Shown here piece after piece: positions 6,232-8,469 of a DNA stretch of 8,469 nt. Source of the DNA: Candidatus Omnitrophota bacterium (lineage in GTDB: Bacteria; NPL-UPA2; BS750m-G34); NCBI GenBank assembly GCA_030640045.1, contig DAOWKF010000022.1, positions 1 through 8,469 on the forward strand. Reading direction: 5' to 3'. The translations under genes were made by a program, and so were the position numbers. The notes beneath the pieces were generated by a model, which did no database searches, had not been told where the DNA came from, and saw only the letters and a list, made by a program, of their open reading frames with translations. Position 1 is the stretch's first letter; every line of letters begins with the position of its first letter.

Positions 6232-6254
6232 AAAAAGGGCGCTGTCCCCTTTTT
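6232..6254. terminator. Bidirectional intrinsic terminator between convergent operons
   Basis: AAAAAGGG (6232-6239) is perfectly complementary to CCCTTTTT (6247-6254) around the 7-base loop CGCTGTC. The A-run on one side and T-run on the other give a U-tract on both strands. The stem begins one base after the HIT stop and ends two bases before the stop of the minus-strand PilX-like gene, so it fills the 24-base gap. The GC part of the stem is only three pairs, which is modest. The minus-strand reading contains GGGGACAG, as in repeats found between genes of several bacterial groups (from memory). Confidence 0.65.
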
Positions 6255-6255
6255 G

Positions 6256-7449
6256 TTATCTTTCCTGCCATGTTAGGACTGTGGCGCCGCTGCCTCCAGC
6301 AGTATCAAAGGCATTTGTAACGGAGCTTTCACTATAAAGTATTCTGCCATCTCCAGACCCTACAATGCCGGGGACGCTTGAAGGAGTGGTTGACAATGCG
6401 ACTACAGACCCAATGACATTGTTTTTGAAAGCCTCTACATTGTCACAAATTATTATACCTTTAAAAGTGCCCTGATTGAGATTTTTCAATTCTGCGCTGG
6501 TAGTAGAATTGTGTACGACAAGTATACCTGTTCCATTTAGAACAAATGTACCTCCTACGTTCCAGTCGTTTTCTACATAGGTTACTCCCGAGAGAGTAGA
6601 GGCCAGCGATGATGGATTAGTTACATATTGGCTTCCATTTCTTCCGGACTTTGCGATTTCTTTAAGACTCCCCGGCTCGAAATCCATTACCTCATCAGGT
6701 GAACTTGGATAAGTTGAAGCATTAAGACAGATTACATTAGGGTCGGCCGGTTTGGAAGGTGCATAGTCCGGTTTTGGGTCAGTGGCATCAAAATCTGTAC
6801 CCCCTATATCGTATGAGCCGGTGGGGTTGAAATTACCGCTATCTACTGTCGTATATACCCCCCATACGCCATTATTTGCTATACATGGTATACTGGCTGC
6901 AGGCGCAGTGAGAATAGCTGCATTATCTTTATCATGATCCCTGCCGTCCACAATTAAGCCGCCAGTAATCTTGGTTTTGCAGTTTGTTGCTAATGCGCTT
7001 TTGATATTTCCGGTATCTGCACCAGTGTATACACCTACACTTACTTTTATTGTTCTTTCAATTTTATCGTTGGCATTATTATCAGGACTGTATCCTGTAG
7101 CTTCGACAGTAGCAGTATGATATGAATAGGAAGATGTGGGATTAGTTACAGTTACATCATAGTCTCCAATACTTGTCCCTGTAGAATCTTCAAATGAGGA
7201 GACAGTTTTAGTATAGGGGCCTCCTGTTGGAGTAGTCCAGTTCCCTCCCCAGTCACTATTTTTGAGTGCCCATATTGCGTCATCTACTCCTGCCTCAGCT
7301 AAGTGAAAGGCAGTCAGACTCCACTGGTCGCGCACGACATTTCTATTTTCAATATCAGTAATAAGTAAGATCCCGGCTACAAGAACCGCCGTCAGAAAAA
7401 CAAAAATAAGCCCTATGATAAGGACGACACCTTTTTGAGAGTCTTTCAT
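6256..7449 (-). CDS. PilX-like minor pilin (PilX N-terminal domain) with large C-terminal domain
   Basis: This 397-residue protein begins M-K-D-S-Q-K-G and continues with a long hydrophobic helix (about 8-30). The segment T-A-F-H-L-A-E-A-G-V-D-D-A-I-W (46-60) corresponds to the A-F-x-A-A-E-A signature of PilX_N proteins. There is no canonical prepilin F-T-L-x-E site, as usual for this family. The rest is Ser/Thr/Gly-rich and probably extracellular. It has an early beta-rich part (about 75-140, E-R-T-I-K-V-S-V) and a later part with I-V-D-G-R-D-H-D-K-D (166-175) and four cysteines (C157, C189, C241, C335) that could form disulfides. Minor pilins of this type help prime pilus assembly and can sit at the tip. 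The start overlaps the previous stop by one base (TAATG) with no clear ribosome site, so translation is coupled. It is the last gene of its operon; no pilY1 follows. A GspK-like role in secretion is the alternative. Confidence 0.8.
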   Translation of the reverse strand: MKDSQKGVVLIIGLIFVFLTAVLVAGILLITDIENRNVVRDQWSLTAFHLAEAGVDDAIWALKNSDWGGNWTTPTGGPYTKTVSSFEDSTGTSIGDYDVTVTNPTSSYSYHTATVEATGYSPDNNANDKIERTIKVSVGVYTGADTGNIKSALATNCKTKITGGLIVDGRDHDKDNAAILTAPAASIPCIANNGVWGVYTTVDSGNFNPTGSYDIGGTDFDATDPKPDYAPSKPADPNVICLNASTYPSSPDEVMDFEPGSLKEIAKSGRNGSQYVTNPSSLASTLSGVTYVENDWNVGGTFVLNGTGILVVHNSTTSAELKNLNQGTFKGIIICDNVEAFKNNVIGSVVALSTTPSSVPGIVGSGDGRILYSESSVTNAFDTAGGSGATVLTWQER

Positions 7450-8036
7450 TATCTTTTATTTCTTAACCTGGCTGAAGAGTGGATTGTCTCGTTTCTCGTT
7501 GTACCAGCCCAGGTTTTTTCTACCTCCATGTCCATGGCAACGCGCGTAACGACTGATAAGTCATCAACTGAGGAAATTTCTACCTCATTATTGTCGAAAA
7601 AATAAAATATTACATTATTTACGTTTTCAATAAAGGTACGGTTATTGTCACCTCTAATACTGTTAGTGTCATCGGCATCAACTACTCTCTTAATATTAGA
7701 TCCATCCAGGCGATAGGCAATATAATCATAATAATCAGTGTCAAAGCCAGTGGATGTGGTGGAATAACATTTAAGGACAAGTTCCATATTAGAGGTAGTA
7801 TATGATGTGCCAAGTAGAGACTTAGAGCCGGTTACAACTTCTACTGCCTCTTCTATATCTTTGCTTATCTGATTTTTGAAATTTTTAGTAGAGCCCCTCA
7901 ATTCCGTGAATATCGAGGCCATGTTATAAAACTGGTGATGGCTAGTGTAAAGCGCTATGAACGCCCCAAGGATTATAGCCATAAGGCTTACGACAACAAT
8001 TAGTTCCACTAATGTGAAGGCGTTTTTAGTCCTCAT
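7449..8036 (-). CDS. Prepilin with N-terminal cleavage/methylation domain, PilW/GspJ-like
   Basis: This 195-residue protein has a six-residue leader M-R-T-K-N-A, then F-T-L-V-E-L-I-V-V-V-S-L and a hydrophobic helix to about residue 30. This is the type IV prepilin signal, with Glu at position +5 of the mature chain. Prepilin peptidase would cut between A6 and F7; alanine replaces the more usual glycine at -1, which many bacteria tolerate. The mature part has an amphipathic stretch (T-E-L-R-G-S-T-K-N-F-K-N-Q-I-S-K-D-I-E-E-A, 44-64) as in PilW/GspJ proteins. It then becomes beta-rich with I-A-Y-R-L-D-G-S (106-113) and V-I-F-Y-F-F-D (142-148), also seen in that group. Position between the PilV/GspI-like and PilX/GspK-like genes agrees with the I-J-K or V-W-X order. 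It overlaps the upstream gene by four bases (ATGA). It is an inner-membrane protein until assembled into the pilus. Confidence 0.85.
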   Translation of the reverse strand: MRTKNAFTLVELIVVVSLMAIILGAFIALYTSHHQFYNMASIFTELRGSTKNFKNQISKDIEEAVEVVTGSKSLLGTSYTTSNMELVLKCYSTTSTGFDTDYYDYIAYRLDGSNIKRVVDADDTNSIRGDNNRTFIENVNNVIFYFFDNNEVEISSVDDLSVVTRVAMDMEVEKTWAGTTRNETIHSSARLRNKR

Positions 8037-8461
8037 GGATTAATTCCGTTTTCAGTTATAAGGGTTGTCATTTTTTTGGTAATAAGGCTGCCTCTCTCAT
8101 CCCAGAAAATTTTTAGAGAGACCTTTTTTATATCGGTCTCAGTGCCGGTGCTGTCGTCGTTGTCGCCGTCGGCGTTATCAGCATCGTGTAATTGAGTAGT
8201 TATTTGTAATGAATATGGAGCCGGCACCGGCGTTAACGAAGTATCAGTGCATGTGGTTATATCAGAAAAAGAAGAATTCCTATAGAATTCAACCCACTTT
8301 TGAAGCTGGCCTACGGCAGTTAAGGTATGCCGGGATCTTTGCAGGATGGAGGCTGCATTAGTAAAGGCAGCGGCCATAGTTATAAGCGCTATGGCAATAA
8401 GAACGACCGCTATTATGGTTTCAACTAAGGTAAACCCCTTTTTTTTTCTTAATCGTATCAT
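8033..8461 (-). CDS. Prepilin with N-terminal cleavage/methylation domain, PilV/GspI-like
   Basis: This 142-residue protein has a basic leader (M-I-R-L-R-K-K-K-G) followed by F-T-L-V-E-T-I-I-A-V-V-L. The G9/F10 pair is a canonical prepilin peptidase site with Glu at +5. The hydrophobic helix runs to about residue 32, then A-A-S-I-L-Q-R-S-R-H-T-L-T-A-V (36-50) continues the N-terminal helix as in PilV/GspI minor pilins. A strikingly acidic loop (93-110) holds D93, D95, D98, D100, D102, D103, E108 and D110 and could bind calcium. A beta segment I-K-K-V-S-L-K-I-F-W (111-120) follows, close to the V-x-V-x-W strand of GspI/PilV. ATG 8459-8461 is the start; only eight bases remain to the window edge, so its ribosome site and promoter are unresolved and further pilin genes may lie upstream. 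Confidence 0.85.
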   Translation of the reverse strand: MIRLRKKKGFTLVETIIAVVLIAIALITMAAAFTNAASILQRSRHTLTAVGQLQKWVEFYRNSSFSDITTCTDTSLTPVPAPYSLQITTQLHDADNADGDNDDSTGTETDIKKVSLKIFWDERGSLITKKMTTLITENGINP

Positions 8462-8469
8462 AATAATAA

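Noticed and set aside
1..8469. CRISPR array, tRNA, rRNA, transposase, toxin-antitoxin or defence genes
   Set aside because: All long frames are accounted for by housekeeping and pilin genes. No spaced direct repeats, cloverleaf-like sequence or nuclease/transposase motifs were seen.

Overview
The window (about 8.5 kb, moderate GC, AT-leaning in the first gene block) looks like chromosomal DNA of a Gram-negative-type, probably uncultivated bacterium. The signs are C5-pathway heme genes, dense operons with ATGA, TTGA or zero-base junctions, frequent GTG/TTG starts, and a minor-pilin operon with PilV/PilW/PilX-like genes. I lean weakly towards a lineage such as Omnitrophota or a deltaproteobacterial relative, from gene style only. 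No 16S or other decisive marker is present.

Layout, plus strand: the 3' end of hemB, hemL, and a small Cys-rich metal-binding protein (to 1773) form a tetrapyrrole-linked block. A 49-base gap carries a convincing housekeeping promoter (TTGACA, 17 bp, TATCAT) that fires almost on top of the next start codon. It leads a tight six-gene operon: dcd (dCTP deaminase), a 77-residue single-pass membrane protein of unknown role, a phosphomannomutase/phosphoglucomutase, dnaJ, rsmE (16S rRNA m3U1498 methyltransferase) and a HIT-family nucleotide hydrolase (to 6231). A symmetric A-stem-T hairpin at 6232-6254 lies between convergent operons and can end transcription from both sides.

Layout, minus strand: from the right edge inward come a PilV/GspI-like prepilin, a PilW/GspJ-like prepilin and a PilX-like protein, joined by 4-base and 1-base overlaps. 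They are probably minor (pseudo)pilins that prime a type IV pilus or a related secretion pseudopilus. The operon probably continues past the right edge.

The most notable structure is inside genes. Both dcd (about 1988-2057) and rsmE (about 5690-5722) carry GC-rich palindromic DNA that is read in frame as extra residues in a surface or linker region. This suggests small palindromic elements that insert into housekeeping genes without breaking them, comparable to the Rickettsia palindromic elements. The rsmE copy matches a widely dispersed repeat type that reads as L-S-P-K-G-R-G on the reverse strand. I see no defence system, CRISPR array, tRNA, rRNA, riboswitch or transposase gene here.
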